From Gordius sp. MW1 (lineage: Eukaryota; Nematomorpha; Gordioida; Gordea; Gordiidae): DNA of 64,000 nt. The stretch covers positions 20,208,575 through 20,272,574 of the forward strand of contig OZ038533.1 of NCBI GenBank assembly GCA_964036665.1, in the 5' to 3' direction. Both the position numbers and the translations under genes were made by a program. Shown piece by piece: positions 46,519-59,585 of this stretch (position 1 is its first letter; every line of letters begins with the position of its first letter). Under the pieces are notes generated by a model. It was not told the origin of the DNA and ran no database searches. It saw only the letters and a list, made by a program, of their open reading frames with translations.

Positions 46519-47514
46519 TGCCTGAGGAAACAAAATATCCCTGACGCGAATATACGGCTTATGAAAAATATTTATAAAGCCCCAAACTCTTGCGTTAGGA
46601 CGACAGTTGGAGACTCTAAACTTTTCGGGTTAGATTGGATTACAACAAGGATCAGCTTTCAGTCCTTTTATTCAATATAATTATAGTCACGAAAACGGGA
46701 GACATTCAAAAGCCATCGACATGGTGTATGCCATATGCCGATGATATAGTACTATGCGAGGAAAAAAGGGAGAAAGTATTCGAAGAAGCCGAAAAGTGGT
46801 CAAAGCGCTTAGCTGGATATAGAAAGTCAACGATCGAAAAACGGTATAAATGGAAATGAACGTTAAAGGCAGCCCATCGCTGGATTACCATCTAAAGAAC
46901 CCAAAAGTAGACAGGTTTACATACCCCGGCTTATGCTCATCAAGAGGGAGGTTGCGCAACAGAAGTCAATGCACGGATCCAAAAAGGATGGTTTAAATGG
47001 CGAAGTATATCCGATGTAATGTGCGACAAGAAAATGCCAATATGGTTGAAGAACAAAGTTTACAAATTTATCGTCAGACCAGTGTTACTATATGGAAGTG
47101 AAACATGGGCATTAAACACCACGGAAGGAAAGCTCAAGCCACAGAGATGAGAATGATACGGTGGAGCTTGGGGTATACTAAGCTCGACCATATGACGAAT
47201 GACCTTCCCATGACAAAAATGGGTATTAAACCTAAGGCGGACATGATTAACAAAAATTGGCTAAGGTGGTATGGACATATACTAAGAAGGGGCACGAATG
47301 ACTTAAATCGAAAAGTACTGGACATGGAAGTACCGGGGAAGAGAGGAAGAGGACGACTACGTGTCACGTGGAAAGGGCAAGTCGATAAAGTTATGGGAAC
47401 TAAAGAGATTAGTCAAAACATGGCACTCACCCGGTCAAGATGGATGAAACTTATCAAAACAAACACCACCACTGTGGGACCAAATAACTGATAATAAAGA
47501 AGAAGAGAAAATCA
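46519..47514 (+). mobile_element. 5'-truncated second copy of the RTE-like LINE
   Basis: Same sequence family as 41804-44640 on the opposite strand. Includes MPYADDIVLCEEKREK (RT motif C, YADD), GSETWALN, MRMIRWSLGYTKLDHM and RKVLDMEVPGKRGRGR. Ends with TGATAATAAAGAAGAAGAG. It spans the site where the gypsy element entered the other copy, so it serves as the empty-site reference. Confidence 0.85.
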
Positions 47515-47537
47515 ATTTTACAAGAATAACTTTTATT

Positions 47538-47655
47538 TACTTTCGGGTCGGAGTTGGGTTAAACGCTTTTCGGGTCGGGTCGGGTTTGTGTTGAAAAATT
47601 TAAAACGCATCCGCGTCGGGTTCGGGTTAAAAAAAGTGACTTTGCAGGGTTTTAA
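47538..47655. repeat. Right-end fragment of the CGGGTCGGGTTC hAT family
   Basis: Same terminal motif as 6254-6987, ending AAAAAAAGTGACTTTGCAGG. Only one end is present; it abuts the LINE 3' tail. Confidence 0.7.
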
Positions 47656-50600
47656 CTCACACACACAGTCTATTGTTTAAAACGTAATCCAGCATCATCA
47701 AAGCCTCTATAAAATTCATTTTTATTAAAGCTAAGCTATATTTAGTACTAAAGGGATATAATATATTTTATAGTTATATTTTTTAATATATAGCCTTTGA
47801 AAATGAATACCTGTAAAAATCGCAATCCCGAGCAGAGTTGTGTTTGGGGTCTAGCGAACCCCACTAAATAATAATGATTGATGAACATAAACAATGGAAC
47901 GCATACCAATTTTTAAACATAATTTTAGGCCGCGTATAGGTTTGTGTAAGAATTAATTTAAATATAGATAGTATGATAAGCTCATTATAATCTATATTGC
48001 GATATCATGAAATGTCGTTAGAATACAAACATATTTCAATACACATATTACTTGTAAAGAGAATTACATATTTTGTGAAGGCGAGATAAATAAATTAAAA
48101 ATTTAAGAATCGTAAATATTGGGAAAACATTCCGCTATGGCTAATGAATTATATTCACAGATAGTTATGCCATAGTAGTTTAAAAATTATAGCAGTTTCG
48201 AAATTATATTTACTAATTTCAAAAGATACTTATAAAAATTGAAATCCTATTATTTATGAAACTTTTTTTATTTAAGAGGGTTTATATATATAAAAAACCT
48301 GCATTGACAATAAAATGAAAAAATCATTAAAAGTTTGTTTATTCGCTATAGATAAATATTGAAAATATATAATAATAGGTGGGTCGCAATCCTCCGTTAA
48401 AACCCGCCAGCTGTAGGCCAGGCATGTAAATTATACTTTGCAATTTAAATACCTATTTTTTATTTAAGTAAAAAGTTGGCGGAATATTTATAGACCGTGT
48501 AGTGGAGACCGGTTTCTTTATTTTTGTTATAGCAATTGTCTGAGAGTACTATTAAAAATTTTCGAGGGATGCCAGCTGTTAAGTTCTTTATAAAAAATTA
48601 GCCTCTTCAAGAACGTCCAAGTAAGGGTTTGCTGTATATTGAAAAATTTGGTAAATTCTTTTAGCTAGATTGGGCTCGGGGCCCGACCCGAGCCCAAGGC
48701 CCCATTACATTTTAATTTTAGGCCCAGGTCAACAGGGCTTTGAACGGCCCGAGCTTTAAAAAGAAGGTATCAAACTTTTATACCGATTTTTTGAGTGCAG
48801 ACTGGTTTATTAGAAGAGGGAATATAAGTTAGTATCATAATTTTTCTCCCCTTTAATTATACAGGTTTAGGAATAAATTATACACACATATTTTTGTTAA
48901 TCGGATTTGAATTTAAAATATTCTATGAACACAATAATTCTGATTAAAAATAATAGAATTGTTAAAATTATTCTCACAAATTTTGGGTTTTTTTTTACTT
49001 AACCTAAATATATTTAAAAAAATAGGGCTTGTTTGAGGTTTGTAATTGGATTTTTCAAACAGTTCCCTCCCTGTCTATAATACTATTCTGTTCAAAATTG
49101 TTAGTTTATGCTTTATTTTCTTAAATTACACATTTATAAGTTTTTATAAGCTGGCAATTGAAACTTAAAAATCATTTTAAAAAATTATTTGAAGTAAAAT
49201 TATAATTTTTAACAATTAAATAGAGCTATTTATTATATTTTAGTAAGATTCATATATTGTAGAAATAATTGGATTTCCGAATTTTTTGTGATCACCTTGT
49301 TTTAAATTAACCATCAATTTTATAAAAAATTTGCCTGTGCAATGAAAATAATTTGGGTCGGACTTAGCCCGGACAAATTTAATATTAAAACATAGGGCTC
49401 GGATTGTTGAAAATCAATTTTACAGGGCCCTACGTGTATATATTTTTATTTTTGAAAACCTAATAATAAAAACTAAACCCCCCCCCCCAGGTTATCCTGC
49501 CTGCGCCCCTGGTTGAATTGAATGAAAGCTAAATTGGGGCCATTAAATAAAATTATTACAAAATTCTAAAGAAATTTAATGCTATTGCATTGAACGCATT
49601 TGATCTGTAGGGTAATTTGGACCTTGATATAAAGGCTATAATTAGAATAATGATAAAAGCTTTAGCGTTTGATGCTTCCTTCCTTAATCTTTCAGTAACT
49701 GAATACGAGGCGTTATATATAAGAAGAAATGTAGTATCATTCTGTGTCGGTCTCGGTATACTAAATGATTTGATGCTAAGTTTATTTATTTAAAGTTGTT
49801 TGATGAAATATAGGTTTGTAACAAATGAGATAAATGAAATATATTCGGTTTAAAGTAAGAAATCAGAAAGATCTGGGGTGGTAGTAGGAAGATTGGTATT
49901 GGTACCCTCTTTATAAAATACAGTCACTCCTTCGCTCTTGATAATGATACTTCCATTAACAGGCGATCTCTGTATGGAAATTGTTAAAAAATATAAGCAA
50001 AATTTGCATAAAGTTTATAAATGATTATTATTGTTATATTTAAGTATTTTGAATTTAGTGATATTTACGATCAGGGTCTTCAGTGTAAATATTGCGTAGC
50101 CGTCATTATCTAAAATAAATGAAAAATTAGCAAGGAAGAGCGTGTATGTTAAAAATGATATAACTTTGTTCATGTTATTTATAGGCTGTTTACTTCCAAG
50201 TGCTGTGCAAGACATCTCAACTATTATAATAATACAATTTAGGGATGCAATCATTTGTAGATACAATATCACGTGATATCGTCAAATGTTTTTACCATAT
50301 TCTAAAAAATATATTTTAAGTATAATGTATAGAATTGAAATTTTAGTTAGGGCATTAATTTTATCCCAAAAAAGGGAATGTTATTTGAGTCATAAAAAAT
50401 TTTTTGAACTAATTGCTATTCTAATGACAAGCCATATTTAATAAAATTATGCGATGATTGTTATTTTTTAATAATGTTACATCCAAGTTATTTAACAGAA
50501 TTTATAAAAATAGGAAATTAAAAAAGCTCTGCTTAGTGTATCATTTTATTTAATTCCTTCCTTTATTGAATGATAATTATTATCTTGTTTAAACATTGAC

Positions 50601-52530
50601 ATTTTGTTGTGATAAATCAGGCTTTATATACTGATCATTACATACCATAACTAATGTTTCTTTCAACTGTGTTTCAAGATAATTTTAAGGTAGTAGTAAT
50701 TATAGGAGACATAATACGTAACAGTTTATTTTTATATTATGATTACGCAACTTAAAATTTTGTAATAATTAAACAAATGTTAAAATTGAAGGTTTTCACT
50801 AAAGCAAAAAAAAATTTATAGTGTTATGCTTGTATTATAAACCATTTTAAGACTCATCTATGTTCATAATAAAATTATTATTAAATAAACATAAAAGCAT
50901 ATTCAACAATTATGATTACCTTGAAAGTCGGAATTGTTGTGGTTGCTTAATTCTATTGGAAAATCGAAAATATTATCGTAAATTTAAAACATTTTATGTT
51001 TGTTGTAATTTAATTAACATTTTAACGCCCAATGTTTTTTAGTAAATCAGATGGATGGGTACATAGCAGGGGGCTGAAGAAGCAGCAGGTTTATAAAGTA
51101 TTATGGGCTATCTTTTAAAAATTATTTTTGAGATATTTATGTATTTAAACAGCTGTCTTGGTCAGAGATATGTTGGAGTTTAAATACCATTGTGTGTGAA
51201 AAAAATAAGATCGAGGGGCAGTTTGAGGGTCAGAATAAATTTATTATTAGGGGACTAATTTAAAGAATAAAATTTGATTCGTATGGTAAAATGTTCTATA
51301 ATATCTTTTAAAGGTAAGAGAAAAATGAGTTATTTGGAGTTTAATTCTTTAAAAAAATCTTATAAATAGCAGTCAAGTATTGCGAGCTCTGCCCGACATT
51401 TACGCAACGTAAAAAGGACCGGGGACGACATAGAAGTTAAAGAGTTTAAAATGGGACCCACACCATTAATATCCTCCTCGGATACATTTTGGGATTTTTC
51501 CAACAAAGGAACTAAAGTTTAAGCTGAAATATGGTAGGATTCAAAATCTAAGATTTGCAAACCAAAATTCACTCTAAATTATTTACAATGTGTTCTAATA
51601 AACTGGGATTCGAACGAATAATTTTATTACTACAACCCTAAGTTTCCTCGCAAATTGTAAACATCTTTTTGGGACACTTGGGCACAACTCTGGTAGGAAC
51701 CAAGTGAACCAATTAAAAGTATGGAGCAAAAAATGGTATGAATTAAAAATTGCGAGCTTCTGATTCAATTCATCTTCAACTTAGTATATGAATTGTAGGT
51801 GAAAACGTTGGCTTACTTTCTTCGGCATCTATGATTAATAATAATTTTTTTAATATTTTAATACTTATTTTATGTTTCAATTATAAAATATTATTTACAT
51901 CTCTGATATGCGACTTAAAAATGAACAAAGCGATTAATGGTTAAATATTTTTAAAAAAAAATATAATTAAAAAGTTAATATTTTACTTATCATGCATGAT
52001 GAGGTACGGCAGGAACTATCAACTATAATAAGAATTTATTCAAATAAATAAACCCGATTAATTATATTTACACGAATGATAATTCAGAGGGAATTAATTC
52101 TATGTAATATAAAATAAGTTATCGATCGTTAAATTTAAGCACTTTGTAACAACTTAAAGATTTTTTTGTTTAACTTAAAGTGTTTGTTAAACATTCAAGC
52201 TTTTTTCAAGCATTACAAATATTAAAACTTTAGTCTCAGCTATAAGGCATTTTTTAAAAATATTTGCTTAATCCTTTTATTAATTAAGTAAGAAAACAGC
52301 CTTTAACCCCCCTCATATTCTTTACATAAAATCAAACTTTAATTATAAACTCGGGCCTTCGGCCCTCGTGGGAAGGGGAAGAGGAAAATGGGAGTAGGGG
52401 AAGGGAAGGGGGAACTCTTCTATACTCCGTATAAACGTAGCATATTTGCTATGCAATTTATGGGCGAGAAAGGTGGGAAGGGGCGAGAATGCCTATAGGG
52501 GGGTATTAAATGCAAAATAATTAGTTAATT
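47656..52530. other. AT-rich region, little recognised
   Basis: Holds a fragment of the 17020/25439 repeat, inverted, at 48050-48175, and a GGGCTCGGGGCCCGACCCGAGC-ended element at about 48665-49430 whose TIRs I could not settle. The rest is AT-rich with no supportable gene. Confidence 0.45.
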
Positions 52531-52536
52531 AGTTAT

Positions 52537-53055
52537 AGGCCCTTGTAGGGGGGGGCATAGGGTAATTATCAATGTTAACCAATTTAAAAACGAAAAAAAA
52601 AATTCGATTTATTTGGCCAATGGTCATTTTTCATTGGTCAGTAGCCTGCGGACGATCAAAATGTCATATTATCAATGGTATTAACAAGAACAAAATATTA
52701 ATTTAATTTAAAAAAAAAAAAATTTTGCCCTCTCCGGGATTCGAACCCAAATCAGTAGAGGCAAGGCCTTTTGTAGGGGCACAGGGACCCATATCAATAG
52801 AGGCATAGGCCCTTGTAGGGGAGGGCATATGGTAATTATCAATGTTAACCAATTCAAAACGAAAAAAAAAGTTCGATTTCTTTGGCCAATGGTCATTTTT
52901 TCATTGGTCAGTAGCCAGCGAACGGCCAAATAATCATCAATGTTATTAACAGGAACAATATATTAATTTAATTTTAAAAAAAATAAAAATTTTGCCTTCT
53001 CCGGGATTTGAACCCACATCAGTAAAGGCATCTGTTTACAAGCCGGCGCTATAAC
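52537..53055 (-). repeat. Tandemly duplicated SINE unit (~270 bp)
   Basis: AGGCCCTTGTAGGGG recurs at about 52537 and 52807, each followed by GTTAACCAAT, CATTGGTCAGTAGCC, an AT-rich tract and the tRNA-like head. B-boxes are at 52737-52747 and 53004-53014 (minus strand). The second head extends into GCGCCGGCTTGTAAACAG, resembling tRNA-Thr(UGU). Confidence 0.7.
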
Positions 53056-53504
53056 CATAGACTACATAGACTGCCCATGTCATATGTTCCATATGGCAAA
53101 TTGTGTGTGAAATTGCCTCCATTTTGATGTACACTACCGTCCTATATCACATAATGGCGTTTTGCGCTGTGCCGTTTTTGTTCGAACAGGAGAGGTAAAA
53201 AAAAGGTTTTGATTCCATAAATAAGTAAGATATTACAAAAATATATGATATTTTTAAAAAATAAGATGAGTAAAACTTTTCAGGCCTGAAATGAAAGGAA
53301 CACCTAAATTTTTTTAAAAATATCATATATTTTGTAATATCTTACTTATTTATGGAATCAAAACCTTTTTTCTTTACCTCCCCTGTTCGAACAAGACGGC
53401 ACAGCGCAAAACGCCATTATGTGATATAGGACGGTAGTGTTCATCAAAATGGCGGAAAAGACACACACATTTTATACCGTGATGAGCAGTCTATGTAGTC
53501 TATG
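53056..53504. mobile_element. Fold-back MITE splitting the SINE
   Basis: 449 bp, TIRs CATAGACTACATAGACTGC / GCAGTCTATGTAGTCTATG, perfect TSD GCTATAAC at 53048-53055 and 53505-53512. Much of the element pairs with itself (53137-53250 with 53320-53440), leaving a short centre. The TSD lies in the A-box region of the SINE tRNA head. Confidence 0.9.
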
Positions 53505-53840
53505 GCTATAACGCGTCACACCATACTGGTTTTAAAATAGTAGAAGTTTTTATGTTATTTATATAGATAATGAAATAATACCATAAATTGCATAGCAATT
53601 AAAAGTTGTGTTTTATGTTTATAAAATCAATATATTTCATCGGTCAGTAGCCAGCGGACGGTCCAAAAGTCATATTATCAATGGTATTAACAAGAACAAA
53701 ATATTACTTTAATTTAAAAAAATTAAAAAAAATTCGTCCCCTCCCTGGCTTAAACTCGGCACCTCCAGGTCAATAACTTGAAGGGTAACGGACAACGGAC
53801 AATCAAAAACGAGCCCATAAATTGCATAGCAATTAATAAA
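53505..53840 (-). repeat. Displaced SINE 5' part and a further degenerate SINE
   Basis: 53505-53540 continues the SINE head past the A-box. 53640-53835 is a degenerate SINE with CGGTCAGTAGCCAGCGG and the TTGCATAGCAATTAA module. Confidence 0.6.
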
Positions 53841-55195
53841 ATCACACTAAAATGATAAAATTTTGTAAGTAACACAAACATACAACTTACGTCTTAAAAA
53901 GTTCTGACTAACTAACGTTAAATAATACATTAAATAATTAATGTCTTTTTCGAATAAATTATTATAAGAAAAATGGTAGTTAAAGGACAAATGATAAAAT
54001 TGAAACTAATTTCGATCAAATAAAAAATGTAAAATGTAGAAAATCTTACATACAAGCTCTTTATAATCATGAGAAAATGATTTATTCAATAATGATGTAT
54101 TAAGCTAGCCCACCCCGTAAATAGGTTCTGCATTTTTATAACATTTATCAACAGCCTAATTTTAAAAATGCGCCTGATTTTAAAAGGCTGCCCAAAAAAG
54201 CATTTTGCCTTCCTCAACGGCATACTTAATTGATAATCGATTTGTTTTTACATATCTTCTTCGCCTTATGTTTTTTTATTGCATGATTATCCTTACATAA
54301 ATTAAGGTTATAAATCAATATTTGTAAAAAGCTCTTTTATTGATACTATCATTTAACAAAATGAGATCTATTTTGCAACAACGTGGACGCACGATGAAGG
54401 GACTAGGGCAGGAACTTTTGCCAGGGTTTAAAATATACATATATTTTTAATGAAATTCTGAGTTGCGAAGGTTGTTAATTTGCTAAAAAAATTACCATTA
54501 TTTTTATATCAAATTATAGTCAACCGACCAGTTTTGACTTAAAGACGTTTTCGACACAACTATGGAACAAAAGTTAAAAACTCCATGGAATTGAAGTATG
54601 GTTTTAAAATGACTTTAATTATAGGCTCAAAAATTATTAAAATATTTAATTTTGCCACCATAAGTTAAGGTGTAAAAAGGAAAATATATTAAGGTATTAT
54701 ATACATTTTTTTTGCGATTTTAATTGAAAAATTTATGTAATTATAGGAATGGATAGTAGCCATTCAATTTTGACCCTTGAGGCGAGTTTTTTTAAATTGG
54801 TTGTAGCAGAGCATGGATTTAAATGGCACATTATCGAGCAATTAGGCAATCTATTTATAAAGATTATTTAGAACATATGCCACTTACTGTCTGCTCTTGA
54901 TAGATCTATTTTAAAACAATTTTAATTTTTGATTTTATCAATAGTTACAATGAAAATAATGTTTAGCACAATAAGAATAATTTATTTTTCTAATTCTAAG
55001 TTATTCATCGAGTCTACATCATATGACTAATAGCTTTTATATTTTAGTAATATCTTAAATATATTCAAACAAAATAATATCGAAAGCAAATTTAAATAAA
55101 ATGAATATAAAAAGTTGATTTTAAATTTGAATTGTCTATGCTTAAAAATGGGGAGGAAATTTTGGTAGCATTCATTTGTTTTTAATAGATACATT

Positions 55196-55362
55196 TATGG
55201 TGGTAGCCAGGGGGGGCTGCCCCCCTCATAATTAGCCGGGGGCAGGGGTCCGGCTGCCCCCACTGCCTAATTAGGGGAGTTGCTTTTTTTTATGGTCGCC
55301 GGAAAATTTTTAGGATATTTTTTTTTCTGCCCCCCCCTAATTAAAACCTGGCTACGCCCATG
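55196..55362. repeat. MITE, GGGCGTAGCC family, perfect TSD
   Basis: TATGGTGGTAGCCAGG ... CCTGGCTACGCCCATG with exact 8-bp TSD GATACATT at 55188-55195 and 55363-55370. The interior is a different sub-type: GGGGCTGCCCCCCTCATAAT words. Confidence 0.9.
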
Positions 55363-56908
55363 GATACATTCGACCAAACAAAATTGACGGCATAAAATTA
55401 TATTTCATTTATAGCCTACCGTTATAACTTTGGTTGTATATTCCTAAAAAATTACATAATTAGGAAAACAATTCAAAATGCACATTAATTGTGAATCGAT
55501 CCAAATAATATTTTGTACCAATTTTAATCGCTTTTATGTTAAAAAATAATTAATTTCTATCTACTTGCATAAACTAAAATTAAAGATAAAAAACAAAATA
55601 ATAGCAGTCCATACGTTGAGGGTTTTGTGTTAAATTACCACTCTTCACTTATTTTTGAAATAAGTTTAAAATTTATTAGATTAAGACAATAAAATCGCAA
55701 GTGAAATTTGTTTTAATTTTGCAATAAAATTTTAAAAATGGGCGCATTAATTTTAATTAAAGTTTTAAAATGTAAAAATTATTGACTTATTAAATCAATA
55801 GCAATGAGAAACGCGATTTAGACAAGCTAAATATGGACATTACTTTAAACTTTACGCATATTTTATTTTTTAAATAAAGACAAGATTGGTGGGGATAAAT
55901 TTAATATTTAGTCCAAGTTAATCTACGGTTTTTGTTAAAAGATAAGACTTACTTATTTTATCTGGTAAAGAAATAAAAATTAAATTTATAAGTTGTAAAC
56001 TGTATAAAAAAATATGCAGATAGCTGTATAATTGCTACTTACTCACTAAATAAATACAATGAATAATATCATGAAAACTAAAAATTGCATGTATCAGTAT
56101 AATATAAAAAATAAAACTTTGATAATAAAATTTTTTAATTTTATTTTTTTTTAATTGGAGAACTTAAATTTAAGTAAACTTTAGGGTTTTTAGTTATTAT
56201 AAACACGTACTAATCTTAAATATTTTTGTTTCAAACTTATGACTCCATTCTGATCGGTAAAATTATGTTTCGACAAGTATAAATATACTAATTTCATAAA
56301 ATGAAAAATAAAAATTAAACTCTTTATAATAGCCTATTTATTAAAGTTCAAAAATGAATTATAAATTAATTAAATAATTTTAAGCATGTTTGTTAAAGTT
56401 GTAATAAATTACCACGTGCTTTATTTTATAAATAAAAAAATTGGTCAGATAAACAACCAATTGAAAATTTCATATAATATTCTGAATATAATTTAAATGT
56501 ATCAATCAGGATGGCAATAAATATTATTTATGTTTGAACCGATCCTGACTTATATAAATCGAGCTTAATGAACAAAAAAGCTGTATGCCTTAATAAAAAG
56601 TTCAAATAGAAATTTAAAAAGCTTATTTAAGAAATTGGAAATAGTGATCGCCAAATTTTAACAATACTAAATAGAATTTTAGTAAATAGAGAAAAAATAT
56701 TTTAATTACGATCAGAAATTGTAAACGCGGTTGATACAGAATAGCATGCATAGGTTACATGGCTGGAAAGTTAAAATGGAAATATACCACAAATTTTGTC
56801 TTTCCGCTAATGATATGCTGGTATATTACCAATTTTTTTCTAACAATTTTTAACTTTAAATTTTTTCCTCGGAACCAAAAGGAAAAAAACGTCGTTTATA
56901 AAGGTAGG

Positions 56909-57031
56909 CATGAGCGTAGGTAACAAATCTTCAAATATAATTTAATTATTGCTAAATTTTGAAAAAATTATTATTTTGCCCTCTCTTAATCATTATTGCC
57001 CCCTTTAATTCAAATCTTGGCTACGCCCATG
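56909..57031. repeat. Short MITE, GGGCGTAGCC family
   Basis: CATGAGCGTAGG ... CTTGGCTACGCCCATG with TTAATCATTATTGCCCCC inside. Confidence 0.7.
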
Positions 57032-58572
57032 AACTTAGATCTTAGAATTATCATTACTTAAAAAACATTAACGCTCTAAACTAATTAACTCCAGCAAGAT
57101 GCTAGGATTTATAAATTATGTTGTGAACAAGTTATTATCTCTAGCAATACATAAAAGTTTAAATCAACATCCTTGCCTCAATATATTTTATCCCGTTCGA
57201 ACAAAAAAAGTATGGAATGCGTTTGTATATTAAGATAAAAGCCTATTTATTTATCACTTACGGACAACTACGATTGTAATATAGACATTGTTATATATCA
57301 ATAATATATTAAAATTAAAGAAAATTAAGAAAAATTATTGACAATTTTAAAAAACGCTGGGTTGTTGAAAATTTTTATTATTAGTAACTATCGCTTATAT
57401 AATTTAATCGTTTTTTTAAAATATGAAGCTTGAAAATTTATATTTTTGGTTGCTTTTATTAAAGTTAGTAAAAGTTAAAATATTGCGTGTTTTAAATCTT
57501 AGTATTTTCTGAATATACATTATTCTAGGTTACATTATAAAAACGGTGATCAATTAAGCAATCATTAGACTTACTATCTGTCAGAGTTTCTTAAAGCGTA
57601 AAATATTAAATTTAGTGAGCTTCGACGTCTAGAAATTTATAATATCAAACGGGGCAAACATTTAAATTTACTTGTTTCCAAAGCTTTGATAAGAATAACA
57701 AAAATAATTATTATCATATACATTAAATTGAAGGAAAATATTTACCAGCATTTATGATTAAATTAAATAGTGCCTTTTTATCCTAGAAACTATTTAAATC
57801 AATTGGATTATATGCAGCCCAACCAAGTAATATCGTTTTTTTAAACACTCAATGTCAATCAAACGTCATTAAAAGATTAAAAGGAATATAACAAATTAAA
57901 TTAATCTTAGTAATTTTCTTAAACTAAGAATTAAGCTTAAAGCTACTTCATAAAAATTTAATAATAAATTATCATTACTACCTGCTGCTTGTACTTTATA
58001 ATTAAAAAAAAAGTTAACCGACCCCCAGCTAAGCGTCTATTTAAAGGAATATTAAAAATTAATCTATAATATACCTTTAAGTGCATCCAATGAAATCACT
58101 TGTATTCGTCTGAATTATCAAAATTTATGAGTCATAATGTTATAATGCAAGACTTACCCTGTGGTCTACAAAATGAGATAAATTCAAATAAAAATCTAAG
58201 TAGAGAATATAGTTTAAAAATTAATCACAAATGTAGACGTCAATAATACCAGTAATTCAGCTTCTATAATATATAAATAGAGTAGAAGATAATGATAAAA
58301 TATATCTCAACTACAATTACAATAAACTTTTTTCACATAGGATTGAATGATACTTGCCTGACAACTTGGCTATCAGCGACACTAGGAAGATAACTTTTAA
58401 GAGTGAAAACATTGATAAGTTAATGGGAAGGTCTGAAGAAGTGAAGTTCGAAAGTTAATTTGGGGCCGAAAAAAATGGCGAATAATTGTTGAGTAAAATT
58501 TGAAACTATTATATATATATAGCTTTGTTTTTTGTTGACTACATCCGTTACCGTGGCTACTTCAGGTAGTGC

Positions 58573-58626
58573 CACGATATATGGTGTACCCTTGCGCAGC
58601 CGGATGTCCATTAATGTAAACGTCGG
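58573..58626 (-). other. Weak exon candidate
   Basis: A GC-richer stretch in AT-rich DNA, minus strand, between GGAAG and AAGG/GTACAC, reads RYFPTFTLMDIRLRK. A second frame is also open over part of it (SDVYINGHPAAQGYTIYRG). No partner exon found. Confidence 0.2.
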
Positions 58627-59428
58627 AAAGTAACGAATACTTCCGATGATATAACATTATTTATGTAATGAACAATCGCCAATCTCGTCAATTTTCTGGA
58701 CAAATTAATATTACGAGTAATTTAAGCTTATAAAATTTAATTTAAAGTCGACGTATAGAAACTTTATTTTAAATTATATAAATTACGGTAAAACATTTAC
58801 CTAAGAGAGGAAACATGTCCTTTTAAAATGGATTATATATTAAAACACCATAACTCTTTGAAACGCGGAAAACAATAAATATTCATAATATTAAGATTTT
58901 TAAAATAATTTCAACCTTAAAATTCATAGTTTTTTAATATTTTATAAAAATGTGATCTGCCAAATATTTAATAATTTATTGAATCGTAATAAAGTGATAA
59001 AATTGGCTTTAAATCCACACACAAAAATTGTTATGCATATACTTTTGTTTAAAATATTTAAAGATTATTTTTGACCTTCCCCCCCCCCCTTCCCAGAAGG
59101 CATCACAAAGCAGAAATGAACCTATTTTTTTAATTATAGATTATGGAAATAGCCAGAATTTGCTAAAAATATCTAGCTTAAGCACAAATTAATTCATAAC
59201 TTTTATATTGTATACGACGAATATGTTACTTTGTTTAAGGCAAGCCCAACATAGGTGTGGAAAGAAGACACTCTACAACGGTGTTGTGCTATCATTTAAT
59301 CGGCCAATTTATGGGCAATGGTATGTGGTGAACACGTCAAACGAAAATTCCAAGCACACCACGTCAGCCGTTTTATATCTTAAACTATGGTTCGGGGTCT
59401 AAATTATGTTATAAACGTTATAAATAGT

Positions 59429-59585
59429 CACGGGTGTAGCCAAGGGAGGGGCAGGGAGGGGCGGCTACCCCTTCTAAATCCAAAAATTTGTTAAATATAT
59501 TAAAATTATTGTGGCTAAAATTTGAAATAAGGACCATTTTGCCCCTTTCTAAATCATCCCCCCTTTGATTCCAATGCTGGATAAT
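59429..59585. repeat. MITE, GGGCGTAGCC family, right end eroded
   Basis: CACGGGTGTAGCCAAGGGAG ... CCAATGCTGGATAATG; the terminal TACGCCCATG is lost. Confidence 0.65.

Noticed and set aside
48665..49430. A further hAT element with GGGCTCGGGGCCCGACCC ends.
   Set aside because: The ends look like the other families, but I could not find matching TIRs or a TSD, so it is only mentioned as unresolved.
52537..53055. A functional tRNA-Thr gene suggested by B-box and GCGCCGGCTTGTAAACAG.
   Set aside because: The anticodon and acceptor stems do not pair well, the head is repeated with AT-rich tails, and one copy is split; it is a SINE head.
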